From positions 1-64,000 of the forward strand of contig JAHDXS010000002.1 of the NCBI GenBank assembly GCA_023384135.1: DNA of 64,000 bases. Reading direction: 5' to 3'. The DNA is from Alphaproteobacteria bacterium. Lineage in GTDB: Bacteria > Pseudomonadota > Alphaproteobacteria > Micavibrionales > Micavibrionaceae. A program made the translations under genes and the position numbers. The notes under the pieces were generated by a model. That model was not told the origin of the DNA and did no database searches. It was given only the letters and a program-made list of their open reading frames with translations. This document shows positions 26,236-35,959 of this stretch, piece after piece. Within the stretch, counting starts at the first letter, position 1, and every line of letters starts with the position of its first letter.

Positions 26236-27462
26236 ATGACCCGACCGACCATGCTCCCCGAAGCAGCGACCGGCAAGATGCCCGATGCGGCAGGCCGCTT
26301 TGGCCAGTACGGCGGACGCTACGTCCCGGAGACGTTGACGCGGGCGCTGGACCAGTTGACGGACGAGTACCAGCGAGCTGTGCAGGATCCGTCGTTCGGC
26401 GCGGCGCTGGACGAGTTGTTTCGCGACTTTGTAGGCCGTCCCTCGCCACTGTATCACGCCCGTCGTCTGAGCCAGCAATGCGGTGGCGCCCAAATCTGGT
26501 TCAAACGCGAGGACGTCAATCACACGGGCGCCCACAAGATCAACAACACCCTGGGCCAAGCCCTGCTGACGATGCGGATGGGCAAGCAGCGGGTGATTGC
26601 CGAGACCGGAGCGGGACAACACGGCGTGGCCACCGCGACGGCTTGTGCCCACTTCGGCCTGCCGTGCGTGGTCTACATGGGCGAAGAGGACGTGCGCCGC
26701 CAAGCGCCCAACGTATTCAGCATGCGGTTGTTGGGCGCCGAGGTGCGGCCGGTGACCAGCGGATCGCGAACGCTGCGCGACGCGATCAACGAGGCGATGC
26801 GGGACTGGATGGCCAGCGTCGAGACGACCCATTACATCCTCGGCTCGGTGGTCGGGCCGCATCCGTTTCCCCGAATCGTCCGCGATTTCCAGTCGGTGAT
26901 CGGGCGCGAGGCCCGGCAGCAGTGCCTCGACCGGCTCCAGCGTCTGCCCGACACGATCGTCGCCTGCGTCGGTGGAGGCAGCAACGCCGCGGGCATGTTC
27001 TTTCCGTTCATCGAAGACCGCGAAGTGGAATTGGTCGGCGTCGAAGCTGGCGGGCGCAGTGACCGGCCGGGCGATCATGCCGCCTCGCTCAGCTTCGGTA
27101 GTCCCGGCGTGTTGCATGGCAGCTTCAGCTACGTCATGCAGGACGAAGACGGGCAGACGAGCGATGTTCATTCGCTGTCGGCCGGGTTGGACTACCCAGG
27201 CGTCGGCCCCGAGCACAGTTACTGGAAGGACACGGGCCGCGTCCGCTATGTGCCCTGCCGCGACGATGCGGTGCTCGATGCATTCGACCAGGTGGCCCGC
27301 AGCGAAGGCATCCTGCCGGCGCTTGAGACGGCGCACGCCTTGGCGAAGGCGATGGAAATTGCCGCCGGGCGGCCCAAGGACCAGATGATTCTGGTATGCC
27401 TGTCCGGCCGCGGGGACAAAGATGCCGCCGAGATCGCTCGCCTGCGCAGCGCCGCGAAGTGA
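26236..27462 (+). CDS. trpB: Tryptophan synthase beta subunit
   Basis: Joins indole and serine to make tryptophan. The 408-residue protein has the pyridoxal-phosphate lysine in [13 protein letters not shown], the [10 protein letters not shown] motif, and the phosphate-binding GGGSNAAG. It is the TrpB1 type that pairs with TrpA. The start at 26236 yields the usual [14 protein letters not shown]-terminus. The ribosome site is weak (GAGAG). trpA follows 14 bases after the stop, so the two are co-translated from one message. Confidence 0.97.
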   Translation: MTRPTMLPEAATGKMPDAAGRFGQYGGRYVPETLTRALDQLTDEYQRAVQDPSFGAALDELFRDFVGRPSPLYHARRLSQQCGGAQIWFKREDVNHTGAHKINNTLGQALLTMRMGKQRVIAETGAGQHGVATATACAHFGLPCVVYMGEEDVRRQAPNVFSMRLLGAEVRPVTSGSRTLRDAINEAMRDWMASVETTHYILGSVVGPHPFPRIVRDFQSVIGREARQQCLDRLQRLPDTIVACVGGGSNAAGMFFPFIEDREVELVGVEAGGRSDRPGDHAASLSFGSPGVLHGSFSYVMQDEDGQTSDVHSLSAGLDYPGVGPEHSYWKDTGRVRYVPCRDDAVLDAFDQVARSEGILPALETAHALAKAMEIAAGRPKDQMILVCLSGRGDKDAAEIARLRSAAK

Positions 27463-27476
27463 AAGTCAAATCGCTT

Positions 27477-28280
27477 ATGTCAGCAATCGATCAATTGTTC
27501 ACGCAGCTTCGAGCCCAGGGCCGCAAGGCGTTGATGCCGTTCGTGACGGCCGGAGACCCCGACCTGGATTTCACGGCCGCCGTCCTGCAGGAACTTCAGT
27601 CGCGTGGCTGCCACCTGTGCGAACTTGGCATCCCCTACAGCGATCCGATTGCCGATGGTCCGGTGATCCAGGCCTCGTACACCCGCGCGCTGGACCGCAA
27701 GACCCGCTTGGCGGACATCCTCCAGATGACGTCCCGGACCGCACCGACGCTTTCGATGCCCGTCGTCAGCATGGTCAGCTATACAATCATCTACCGCCGC
27801 GGGCTTGCACAGTACGTGGCGGCAGCCAAGGCGGCGGGAATCGCCGGGGCAATCGTTCCCGACCTGCCGGTCGCGGAAGCAAGCCAACTGGCCGAGATCT
27901 GCCGCCGCGAAGATTTCAGTCTGATCCAGTTGGTGGCGCCGACGACGCCTCGCGAACGGGCCGTCCGCATCGCCGAGTCTTCGACTGGCTTCCTGTACTA
28001 CGTCTCGGTCGCCGGCATCACGGGCGAACGCACGGAATTGCCGCCCGATCTGGTCGACAACGTGGCGTGGCTCCGCACGCGGACGCAACTGCCGATCTGC
28101 ATCGGCTTTGGCATCAGCCAGCCCGAGCACGTCAAGCGGTTGGCGCCGGTCGCCGACGGGCTGATCGTCGGTTCGGCGATTGTGCGCCGGATCGCCGAAG
28201 CCGGTTGCCGGCCGCGCGACCAAGTGCTGGCCGAGATCGGTGCGTATGCGACGGAACTGCTGAACGCTTTGCAGACCTGA
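27477..28280 (+). CDS. trpA: Tryptophan synthase alpha subunit
   Basis: Cleaves indole-3-glycerol phosphate to indole, channelled to TrpB. The 267-residue TIM barrel has the catalytic glutamate and aspartate in ELGIPYSDPIADGP. The active-site loop reads VSYTIIYRRGL where many TrpA proteins have a YYNPI sequence. The ATG at 27477 is chosen over frames that extend into trpB. The glycosyltransferase gene begins nine bases after the stop. Confidence 0.95.
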   Translation: MSAIDQLFTQLRAQGRKALMPFVTAGDPDLDFTAAVLQELQSRGCHLCELGIPYSDPIADGPVIQASYTRALDRKTRLADILQMTSRTAPTLSMPVVSMVSYTIIYRRGLAQYVAAAKAAGIAGAIVPDLPVAEASQLAEICRREDFSLIQLVAPTTPRERAVRIAESSTGFLYYVSVAGITGERTELPPDLVDNVAWLRTRTQLPICIGFGISQPEHVKRLAPVADGLIVGSAIVRRIAEAGCRPRDQVLAEIGAYATELLNALQT

Positions 28281-28289
28281 AGCACGACG

Positions 28290-29414
28290 ATGCCTAACGT
28301 CTTGGTGCTGTGCGAATACGCCTCGCTGAACGGCGGCGAACGATCGCTGCTGACGGTGCTGGAGGCCGGTCTGAGCAACCGCTTCCGCGTCCGAGTGGCC
28401 GCGCCGCCCGCTGGGCCCCTGGCCGATTCACTCCGCGCACTGGACGTTCCGCACGTCCCGCTGGAACTGCACGCGCCGGAGGGGAACCGGTTTGACCTGA
28501 CCGAGTGCCGGCGCCGCTTGCAGCAGGTGTTGGATGCGACGAGCCCGGACTTGCTGCACGCGAACAGTCTGTCGATGAGTCGGCTGAGTGGGCCTCTGGC
28601 CGCCGCCGGAGGCTTGCCAAGTCTCGGCCATCTGCGCGACATCGTCCGCATCAATCGACGCTCGGCGGACGACGTGAACTGCCACGCGCGGCTGATCGCC
28701 GTCTCCGAGGCCACGCGCCGCTGGTACGCGAACCTGGGCTTGGATTCGCAGCGCATCCACGTGGTCCACAACGGCGTCGATTTGCGGCGATTTCGCCCGC
28801 GACCAGCGACCGGCTATCTGCATCGCGAATTGGACTTGCCGTCCGACGCCCTGCTGGTCGGTGCGGTCGGCCAGATCGGCATGCGCAAAGGGTTGGATAC
28901 CCTGTTGGCTGCCGCGCGGCGTATGGCAAACGAGCAGCCCAAGACACATTTCCTGATCGTCGGCCAACGCTATTCGCAGAAGCAGGAGGCGGTCGAGTAC
29001 GAAACGTCCCTGCACGCAGTCGCCTCGCAACCACCGCTGGCCGGCCGCGTCCACTTCCTGGGGCTGCGCGGCGACATGGCGGATCTGCTGAACGAACTCG
29101 CGCTGCTGGTCCACTCCGCGCGCCAAGAACCGTTGGGACGTGTGTTGCTCGAAGCCGCCGCTACGGCGGTTCCCGTGATCGCTACCGCCGTCGGCGGCAC
29201 GGCAGAGATTTTCCCCGGTGGCGAGGCAGCTCTTGTCCCGCCTGACGAGGCGGGCTCGTTGGCAGTTGCCATACAAGGTCTGCTGGCCGACCCGGCCGCC
29301 CGTCGCGAAATGGCGCTCGCCGCGCGTCGCCGAGCGGAAAGCGCTTTCGACGTGGCCCGCACCGCGGAAAATCTGGCAGACCATTACGAAGCCGTTCTTC
29401 GGACGTCGCCCTGA
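28290..29414 (+). CDS. GT4-family glycosyltransferase
   Basis: A 374-residue GT-B enzyme that would transfer sugar from a nucleotide donor to a lipid or polysaccharide. The N-terminal Rossmann half starts with VLVLCEYASLNGGERSLL. The C-terminal half has GVDLRRFRPR and the donor-binding stretch SARQEPLGRVLLEAAATAVP then TAVGGTAEIF. No signal peptide is present, so it is cytoplasmic. It is close behind trpA (9-base gap) and probably shares the message, although the reason for linking it to tryptophan synthesis is not evident. Donor and acceptor are unknown. Confidence 0.85.
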   Translation: MPNVLVLCEYASLNGGERSLLTVLEAGLSNRFRVRVAAPPAGPLADSLRALDVPHVPLELHAPEGNRFDLTECRRRLQQVLDATSPDLLHANSLSMSRLSGPLAAAGGLPSLGHLRDIVRINRRSADDVNCHARLIAVSEATRRWYANLGLDSQRIHVVHNGVDLRRFRPRPATGYLHRELDLPSDALLVGAVGQIGMRKGLDTLLAAARRMANEQPKTHFLIVGQRYSQKQEAVEYETSLHAVASQPPLAGRVHFLGLRGDMADLLNELALLVHSARQEPLGRVLLEAAATAVPVIATAVGGTAEIFPGGEAALVPPDEAGSLAVAIQGLLADPAARREMALAARRRAESAFDVARTAENLADHYEAVLRTSP

Positions 29415-29542
29415 CACGAATTGACTGCGGTGGTTCCGCGTTAGAAGCTGGCCGTGTATGATGCTCGCATCTTCGTTTCACGGTAAGCCGAAGGCGGCCG
29501 AGCCGGGTTGGGCAAGATTTCCGTTCCGAATGGAGACGTGCG

Positions 29543-30841
29543 ATGAGGAAACGTACGAGGTTCTTTTTCTCGTGGTCGGCGGCGCTGGCGATGCTGGGCG
29601 CCGTTTCCGCGACTGCTGAATCGGTTCCGACGCTCCAGCCGGTCACGGCGGAATTGGTTCGTGCGCGGGATGGATTAGGGAACGTGCTGGCCAAGTTACT
29701 GGCGGGGGGCGAAGTCCGATTGGGCTACTTGGGCGGTTCCATCACGGCCGCCGGCGGTTGGCGAGTGCAAACGCGGGAGTGGTTCGCCGTGCAGTTTCCC
29801 GGCGCGCAAGTGCGCGAGATCAACGCGGCCATCGGCGGAACCGGCAGCGACTTGGGCGTGTTTCGCGTCCACCGCGACGTGCTGCAGCACAAGCCCGATC
29901 TGTTGTTCGTCGAATTCGCCGTGAACGACGGCGGCGCATCGCCCGAGCGCATCTGGCAAGCGATGGAAGGCATCGTGCGACAGACTTGGGCCGCCGATCC
30001 GCGGACGGATATCTGCTTCGTCTACACCTACCGCGTCGGCTACGAACAGGAACTGGGACAGGGCCAATGTCCCCGCGCCGCGGCCGCGATGGAGATGCTC
30101 GCCGACCACTATCGCATTCCGTCCATCAACGTGGCGCTGCGCGTCGTCCAATTGCAGCGCGACGGCAAATTGGTCTATCAGTCGGATGCTCCGGCACCGG
30201 ACGGCGTGATCCGTTTTTCCAGCGACGGCGTGCATCCGCTGGACGACGGGCACCGCATCTACACGGACGTGATTGCGGACGCTGTCCGGACGATGCGAAT
30301 CGAACCGCAGGCCGTGAATCACGCCGGGAAACTCGACCATCCGTTCGTGGCCGACCACTGGCAAGCGGCCAAGATGGTGCCGGTGACGCGTGAGATGCTC
30401 AGCGGCGCTTGGACCCAATTGGACGAGCAGCACCCGCTGGCCCGCTCGTTTGGCCCGCGGATGGGGACACTCTGGGAGACCGAGCAACCGGGCAGCAAGA
30501 TCACGTTCCGGTTCCGCGGCTCGCAAGCCAAGCTGTACGATCTGCTGGGACCGGACGGCGGTCAAGTGATCGTCACGGTCGACGGCCAAACGCGCGACAA
30601 GCCCGTGCCCCGCTTCGACAGCTACTGCACCTATCACCGCATCGCCACGCTGGCGGTCGCCGACGGACTCGACCCGAACCAAGTCCACGCCGTGACGGTC
30701 GAAGTCCATCCGGATCAACCCGACCGGCAATCCGTCGCGTTTCGCCTGAAGAACCCCGACGAGGAACTGAGAACGCCGAAATACCAAGGCACGCGTCTGC
30801 GCGTCAGCCACATCATGCTGCTGGGCGACATGGTCGATTAG
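29543..30841 (+). CDS. Exported SGNH/GDSL-type hydrolase
   Basis: A 432-residue protein with an N-terminal signal peptide ([19 protein letters not shown]). SGNH blocks are recognisable: GGSIT (catalytic serine), GGTGS (glycine), VNDGG (asparagine) and [10 protein letters not shown] (Asp/His pair). The last 150 residues form a beta-rich region with conserved tryptophans, possibly a carbohydrate-binding sandwich. Such proteins deacetylate polysaccharides or hydrolyse lipids. The substrate is unknown. It is monocistronic between a glycosyltransferase gene and a long intergenic region. Confidence 0.85.
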   Translation: MRKRTRFFFSWSAALAMLGAVSATAESVPTLQPVTAELVRARDGLGNVLAKLLAGGEVRLGYLGGSITAAGGWRVQTREWFAVQFPGAQVREINAAIGGTGSDLGVFRVHRDVLQHKPDLLFVEFAVNDGGASPERIWQAMEGIVRQTWAADPRTDICFVYTYRVGYEQELGQGQCPRAAAAMEMLADHYRIPSINVALRVVQLQRDGKLVYQSDAPAPDGVIRFSSDGVHPLDDGHRIYTDVIADAVRTMRIEPQAVNHAGKLDHPFVADHWQAAKMVPVTREMLSGAWTQLDEQHPLARSFGPRMGTLWETEQPGSKITFRFRGSQAKLYDLLGPDGGQVIVTVDGQTRDKPVPRFDSYCTYHRIATLAVADGLDPNQVHAVTVEVHPDQPDRQSVAFRLKNPDEELRTPKYQGTRLRVSHIMLLGDMVD

Positions 30842-31255
30842 AGCCGCCCGAGCGGCGGACTCCGCGAGCACGGAGGCGCTTTTCAGAGTGCGCCGTTGAT
30901 GGTGCGCGTGATGCCTTGCTTCATCTTTCGTTCTCGTTCATGGCAAGCTCCTTTCGCGTAGGGAAGAAATGAAGTCTTTACAGATAAGAGATTTCTGTCA
31001 CGGAGGCACAGAGTACGCGGCGTGAGCAATGTCATTTTCCTCCGTGATCTCCGTGCCTCTGTGAGAGCAATTTCATTCAAAGCTCGCCGTTGAAGTCGTG
31101 CCACGGACGGTTTGCAGCGAAGCCTTTTTTCTGGGGAAGATCTCAAGAATCCTCATCGGGTGGCGAACTGTGCTGTACAAGCGCGCGGCGGCTTGTCTAC
31201 ACTGAGCGGGCAAATGTCATGAAGTGCCGCGTTTGGAAGCGAGGAGTGCATCATC
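30842..31255. other. Long intergenic region
   Basis: 414 bases without a supported gene. It holds the imperfect palindrome at 30994-31067, and at its end the ribosome site GAGGAG of the AIM24 gene. Short frames here are interrupted or follow the repeat. Confidence 0.6.
30994..31067. repeat. Imperfect inverted repeat (GGAGGCACAGAG type)
   Basis: Arms 30994-31013 and 31049-31067 (core CACGGAGGCACAGAG, and CTCCGTGCCTCTGTG) pair with a few mismatches. The sequence type is common between genes in environmental planctomycetes and related phyla. Confidence 0.6.
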
Positions 31256-32041
31256 ATGCAGTGTCACGAAATCGATTATGAAATTCTGGGATCGGAAATG
31301 CAGATCGTCGAGGTGGAACTGGATCCGGAGGAAACGGTGATCGCCGAAGCAGGGGCGATGAACTACATGGAGGAGGACATCGAGTTCGCGGCCCGGATGG
31401 ACGACGGCTCGGAACCGGGCCGCGGGATCATGGGGAAACTGTTGGGCGCCGGCAAACGCGTCCTGACTGGCGAATCGATCTTCATGACGCACTTCACCAA
31501 TCGCGGGACGAAGAAGCGGCGAGTGGCCTTCGCGGCGCCTTACCCGGGCAAGATTCTGGCGGTGGACATGGCCAAGATCGGCGGCAAGCTGATCTGTCAG
31601 AAGGACGCTTTTCTGTGCGCGGCGCTGGGGACCAAATTGGGAATCGCCTTCCAACGCAAATTGGGCGTCGGCTTCTTCGGCGGCGAGGGATTTATCCTGC
31701 AAAAAATCGAAGGCGACGGGATGGTCTTCCTGCATGCTTGCGGGCATGTGGTCAAGAAGCAGTTGAAGGGCGAAACGTTGCGAGTCGACACGGGGTGCCT
31801 GGTCGCCTTTACGCACGGGATCGAATACGACATTCAGATGGCCGGCAACTTGAAGTCCATGTTCTTCGGGGGCGAGGGCTTCTTTCTGGCGACGCTTCGC
31901 GGCCACGGCACCGTGCTGCTGCAAAGCCTGCCGTTTTCCCGGCTGGCCGATCGGGTGTTGGCTCACGCGCCGTCGGCCGGCGGAAGCAGCAAAGGCGAAG
32001 GCTCCGTGCTGGGCGGATTGGCGAACATGTTCGAGAAGTAG
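31256..32041 (+). CDS. AIM24/TIGR00266-family protein
   Basis: A 261-residue protein of the AIM24 family, a beta-rich trimeric fold of unknown biochemical function, widespread in bacteria and related to a yeast mitochondrial protein. Diagnostic segments include [19 protein letters not shown] near the N-terminus, then [13 protein letters not shown] and [12 protein letters not shown]. No signal peptide or enzyme motif was seen. GAGGAG lies nine bases before the ATG. The DUF3592 gene follows 60 bases later in the same direction, so the pair may form an operon. Confidence 0.9.
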   Translation: MQCHEIDYEILGSEMQIVEVELDPEETVIAEAGAMNYMEEDIEFAARMDDGSEPGRGIMGKLLGAGKRVLTGESIFMTHFTNRGTKKRRVAFAAPYPGKILAVDMAKIGGKLICQKDAFLCAALGTKLGIAFQRKLGVGFFGGEGFILQKIEGDGMVFLHACGHVVKKQLKGETLRVDTGCLVAFTHGIEYDIQMAGNLKSMFFGGEGFFLATLRGHGTVLLQSLPFSRLADRVLAHAPSAGGSSKGEGSVLGGLANMFEK

Positions 32042-32101
32042 TCGTGCGCGGGACTGCGGGTCGTCGCGCCGGGTTGGTACAGCAAGAGGAGTTCTGAAGA
32101 G

Positions 32102-32743
32102 ATGGCGTTTCGACGAAATCGGCAAGCTGGCACGCTGGGCGGACTGATCCTGGGCGGTGTGTTGCTGGTGATCGGCTATTTTGTGGCTTTTTCCTTCGGC
32201 AAGCCGATCGTGGACAAGGCCAAGGCCAGCGAGCGTTGGCCGACCGTCGAAGGCCGCATCACGACCTCGGAAGTCCAGCAGGATCGCGGCAACAAAGGCA
32301 AAGTGATGTTTTCGGCGAACGTGGGTTACGACTACCAGGTCGATGGGCAGAAGCTGTTGGGAGACACCGTCTGGTTCGGCGGCAACTTCAGCTCGAGCAG
32401 TTCCGGCTTGGCCCGCCAAACCGTGGACAAATATCCGGTGGGGAAACAGGTCCGCGTCTCCTATGACCCGGCACAGCCGGAAGTCAGCGTACTGGAGCCC
32501 GGCGCGTTTTGGAGCAGCTATCTGGTCTACGGCATCGGCCTGCTGTTATTGGGGATCGGATTGTTGATCGTCGGCTCGCTCGCCGTGAAGCTGTTGTTTG
32601 TCACGTTGGTCGTGGGCGGCGTGGTGGGCAGTCGATTGGTGCAGGGTGGCTCCGCTTCGGCGAACCAATTCGCCGTTCCCCAGCAGCGTCCTGTGGCGCG
32701 GCCGGGCCCCGAAGAGGGCGACGACGGAATTCGGATCGACTGA
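32102..32743 (+). CDS. DUF3592 membrane protein
   Basis: A 213-residue protein with two membrane helices (about residues 12-36 and 138-168) and, between them, a soluble DUF3592 domain (WPTVEGRITTSEV, VSYDPAQPEVSVLEPG). DUF3592 proteins are small inner-membrane proteins of unknown function. The C-terminus is Pro/Arg-rich and probably cytoplasmic. It stands behind the AIM24 gene and may share its message. It converges on the PQQ-propeller gene, with one base between the stops. Confidence 0.8.
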   Translation: MAFRRNRQAGTLGGLILGGVLLVIGYFVAFSFGKPIVDKAKASERWPTVEGRITTSEVQQDRGNKGKVMFSANVGYDYQVDGQKLLGDTVWFGGNFSSSSSGLARQTVDKYPVGKQVRVSYDPAQPEVSVLEPGAFWSSYLVYGIGLLLLGIGLLIVGSLAVKLLFVTLVVGGVVGSRLVQGGSASANQFAVPQQRPVARPGPEEGDDGIRID

Positions 32744-32744
32744 A

Positions 32745-35700
32745 CTACTCGGTATCTGCCAGACACAGCACCCGGCCGTCGAGCGTGGACAGGTAGAGTC
32801 GGTCGTTGGCGGCGGCAAGGCCATCGAAGACGGGCATGGCGGGCAGTTCGCTTTCGGAAACGGTGCTTCCGTCGGCGGCGCGGACGATCCGCAGGTACAC
32901 GCCTTTCCGGCCCTCGAAACCCGCGCGGGCTTCAGGCTCGTTGGTGAACGCCAGCAGGTCCGGGGCCTTCTCGCCCAAGTCGCGCGGCCCGGCCACAGCC
33001 AGCCGGTCTTGGCCCAGAACCATGGCGCGCACGATCAGCGATTGCGGGTCGGTCCAGAGCGGCTCCGTCTTGTTGGCCGGCTTTCTTCTGGCCGGCTCGG
33101 CAGCCGCTGGCGCCGCGCCGGTTCGCATCATGCCGAACAACCGATACGCGTCGGCTCGGTGCCCGACGGCCCCCCCAGCGACCTTCTCACGGCCGTAGCC
33201 GTACACCGCGTCATTGGTGAAGCTAAGAATCCGGCCCGACGGATACGTGTTCGCCGCGTTGGCCCAGCCGCTCCAACCGGCGCCGGGCATGCCTTCGCCG
33301 AGGATCCAATACGTCCGCACGAACCAGTCTTCGCCCAGCAACCCCGTGATGGAGAACAGATGGGGCTGCGTGGTGTCCGTGCGCACGCCGGCGCGGTCGA
33401 AGGCGAAATACTTCAAGAAGACCGAGTCGCCGTCGCCGGAGAGGATGTCGTTGGTCGTGCCTTCCATGTTGAAGCGGGCTTCCGGCACCAGTTGTTGACC
33501 CGTGTCGGGATCGAGGTGGTAGATCGTGGACTTGCTCAGCTCGTGTCCAGTTGCAGGATCGAGCCGATACAGCACGATGCCGCCGTCCAGGTACGTCGAG
33601 CGGCCCGCCGTTGCATAAACCGTATCGTTCTGAACCAGCACCGCGCCGTGAACCGGCCAGATCGATTCGAGTTGGCCGTACACACCGACGAACCGTTCCG
33701 CCGGCGCCGCACGGAACCGCCACACCAACGCGCCGTCGGCCGCGCCGACACAGTAGATCCAACCATCGGCGGAGCCGAAGATGGCCGTTTGCTTCCAGAT
33801 CGTCGGCGGACTGTCGATCCGGCCGCCGGCGGTGAATCGCCAAATCTCGCGGCCATCGTCATCCGCCAGCGCATGGACGGTATGCGCATCGGTCGAAGCG
33901 ACGAAGACCCTGCCGTCGGCGATCACGGGCTGGGTCAGCCTGCCGCCGAGCGATGCGCACCAAAGCTCTCGGACGGCATCGGGAATCTCGCTGGTGCCGG
34001 CGCCGCTACGTTGGGGATCGTGACGGTACATGGGCCACTGGCCGACGGCGGGCGAGGCCGTGGTGGGCGGCAGTTTTCCGTAGAGCGGACCGGTCTCCAA
34101 AACCGGCCGGTCCGGGAACGGCATGTGGCCCGTCGGGTCGCGCTGCGGCGCGGCGGCGAAGAAGCCGTCGGCTTTCACGGTCAAGAAGCATGCGCACGCG
34201 TTGGGCGGCGCGTACAGCAAGCCGTTGGCGGGAATGATTCCATACTGGCAGGTGCCGCGAATCCAACTGTTGTTGCTCAACCAGCCGGCGTCCAGGCTCA
34301 GCACCTCGATGCCCGACTTGCCGGTGAAGATGAACCGCTCCGAGGCTTTATTGCGGTAGCAGCGGTGGTGCGGCATGCCGACCTTCGGGCCTTGCGTGTT
34401 GATCTGCTTCACCGGCTCGCCGGTCTTCAAGTCGAGTCCTCGGAAATCCGAGCCCGCCCAGACCACGCCGTCGATCACGAACACGTCGACGGGCGAGTTG
34501 TAGCCTTCGCGGCAGGGCGCCGACCATAACTCCGTCCCGTCGGCCGCGGCGTACGCGCGGAGCACGCTCTTGCCTTGGCGCGCGAAACCCGGCTCGTTCC
34601 AGCCGTGAACGCCCCATTCCACCGGACCGGCGGCCGGCTTGTCATCCGCCGCCTGGCCGATCTCGAGGTCTGCGACGAGAACAACGTCGTCAGTGGCCAC
34701 CAGCGTGGGCGCTGAGAAGGCCATGCGTCGAGCCGGAGTGGTTCGGGCGGTCTTCCAAACTTGTTCGCCGGAGCGAGCATCCAGACTGACGATGCCGCCC
34801 GAAGTCTGGAAGTACACACGCGAGCCTTTGACCGCCAACGTCAAAGGCAGGAGGTAGTCGTCCCCGTCCAAAGCGATCTTCCACAGGAACTTTCCCGTTT
34901 CAGCCTCGACCGCCGCGATGAAGCGGAAGCCCGCCGGAGCCGGCTCGCCTCGCACGAACAACCCGCCGCCGCGGCGGTCCACTTCGGAGGTGCCCACGGC
35001 CAGGTAAAGCACTCCGTCGGCCGCAAGGATCTCCTCCGTATTCTCGGTGCCAACGTACTCGCGCATGGTCTGCCCGGTCGCAGCATCCAGCGCGATCACC
35101 GGCCCATCCAGGTTCGGGGTGACAAAGACTCGATCACCGACCGCTACCAATCGGCGCGGCAAGTGGGTTGGCCCTGAGCGGAAATGTCGCAGATGATCCA
35201 CCCACGTGCCCAGCGGACGTTTCCAGAGCAGCGTGCCGTTAAACGCATCGCGGGCGACGAGTTGCCAATCGCCCGCGAAGCGGATCGACGCCAACGGCGC
35301 CTCGTCAACGATGAAGAACATGCGTCCGCGGGCCGTGACGGCGGCGCTCAGACTGGCGAGTTCCTCGTGACTGCGGCCCCAGCGCGGCTGGCTGACCCAC
35401 TGGATCGAACGCGGGATATCCACGCGACGGTCGCTCGCCACGGCGTTGTTGTCGGGGCTGTGGAGGAAATGGGTCCAGTCGTCGATCTCCTCGGGCCAGG
35501 GCTTGACGAGCTGATCCGAGATCAGTCGCCCGCGCTCCGTGACGAAAACCGCGACCCCGCCTGGGCAGAGGACTCGCATGAGTTCTGATCGATCCACGGT
35601 CGCCGAACCGCGGACGACGGCCAGATTGACGAAATGGTCCACGTAGGGCAGTCGGTCGCCCGACCATTGCTGGACCGAGATGTTGCCGTACAGGCCGAGC

Positions 35701-35945
35701 GACTGGATATGTTTCCGTGCCGCGTCGACCTGCTGCGGGTCGGGATCGAGCCCGTGGACCAGGAACCGCTCGTTGGCCCGCAGCGCCGCCGTCAACTTGC
35801 CGTCGCCGCAGCCGATGTGGACCACCACACCGCCTTGCACTCCGGAGGCGTTCAGGATGTCCGCCGCTTGTTGCTGCGGAGTGGTCGGTTCCGCGGCGAT
35901 GAGCGGCGCCGTCAAAGCGAAGAACAGCACAAGGTGGGTGGTCAT
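32745..35945 (-). CDS. Exported methyltransferase-like domain fused to a PQQ-type beta-propeller
   Basis: A 1066-residue protein with a signal peptide (LVLFFALTAPLIAAEP). Residues 24-150 look like a class I SAM-methyltransferase fold (VVVHIGCGDGKL, GLDPDP). From about 170 to the end are PQQ-type propeller repeats, for example DAFNGTLLWKRPL and LDARSGEQVWK, with late segments VYFQTSGG and VIADGRVFVAS. Typical quinoprotein catalytic residues were not identified, so cofactor binding is unproven. The start at 35945 lies 14 bases after the TIM-barrel gene stop, which implies coupled translation. The combination occurs in planctomycetes, where it may have a sugar-related role. The methyltransferase half may be a non-catalytic remnant, as no SAM is expected outside the cytoplasm. 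Confidence 0.8.
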   Translation of the reverse strand: MTTHLVLFFALTAPLIAAEPTTPQQQAADILNASGVQGGVVVHIGCGDGKLTAALRANERFLVHGLDPDPQQVDAARKHIQSLGLYGNISVQQWSGDRLPYVDHFVNLAVVRGSATVDRSELMRVLCPGGVAVFVTERGRLISDQLVKPWPEEIDDWTHFLHSPDNNAVASDRRVDIPRSIQWVSQPRWGRSHEELASLSAAVTARGRMFFIVDEAPLASIRFAGDWQLVARDAFNGTLLWKRPLGTWVDHLRHFRSGPTHLPRRLVAVGDRVFVTPNLDGPVIALDAATGQTMREYVGTENTEEILAADGVLYLAVGTSEVDRRGGGLFVRGEPAPAGFRFIAAVEAETGKFLWKIALDGDDYLLPLTLAVKGSRVYFQTSGGIVSLDARSGEQVWKTARTTPARRMAFSAPTLVATDDVVLVADLEIGQAADDKPAAGPVEWGVHGWNEPGFARQGKSVLRAYAAADGTELWSAPCREGYNSPVDVFVIDGVVWAGSDFRGLDLKTGEPVKQINTQGPKVGMPHHRCYRNKASERFIFTGKSGIEVLSLDAGWLSNNSWIRGTCQYGIIPANGLLYAPPNACACFLTVKADGFFAAAPQRDPTGHMPFPDRPVLETGPLYGKLPPTTASPAVGQWPMYRHDPQRSGAGTSEIPDAVRELWCASLGGRLTQPVIADGRVFVASTDAHTVHALADDDGREIWRFTAGGRIDSPPTIWKQTAIFGSADGWIYCVGAADGALVWRFRAAPAERFVGVYGQLESIWPVHGAVLVQNDTVYATAGRSTYLDGGIVLYRLDPATGHELSKSTIYHLDPDTGQQLVPEARFNMEGTTNDILSGDGDSVFLKYFAFDRAGVRTDTTQPHLFSITGLLGEDWFVRTYWILGEGMPGAGWSGWANAANTYPSGRILSFTNDAVYGYGREKVAGGAVGHRADAYRLFGMMRTGAAPAAAEPARRKPANKTEPLWTDPQSLIVRAMVLGQDRLAVAGPRDLGEKAPDLLAFTNEPEARAGFEGRKGVYLRIVRAADGSTVSESELPAMPVFDGLAAANDRLYLSTLDGRVLCLADTE

Positions 35946-35959
35946 CGTCAATGTCTTTC

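Noticed and set aside
32598..34529. A 643-residue plus-strand frame
   Set aside because: It lies mostly antisense to the PQQ-propeller gene, whose repeat motifs are clear, and starts inside the DUF3592 gene.
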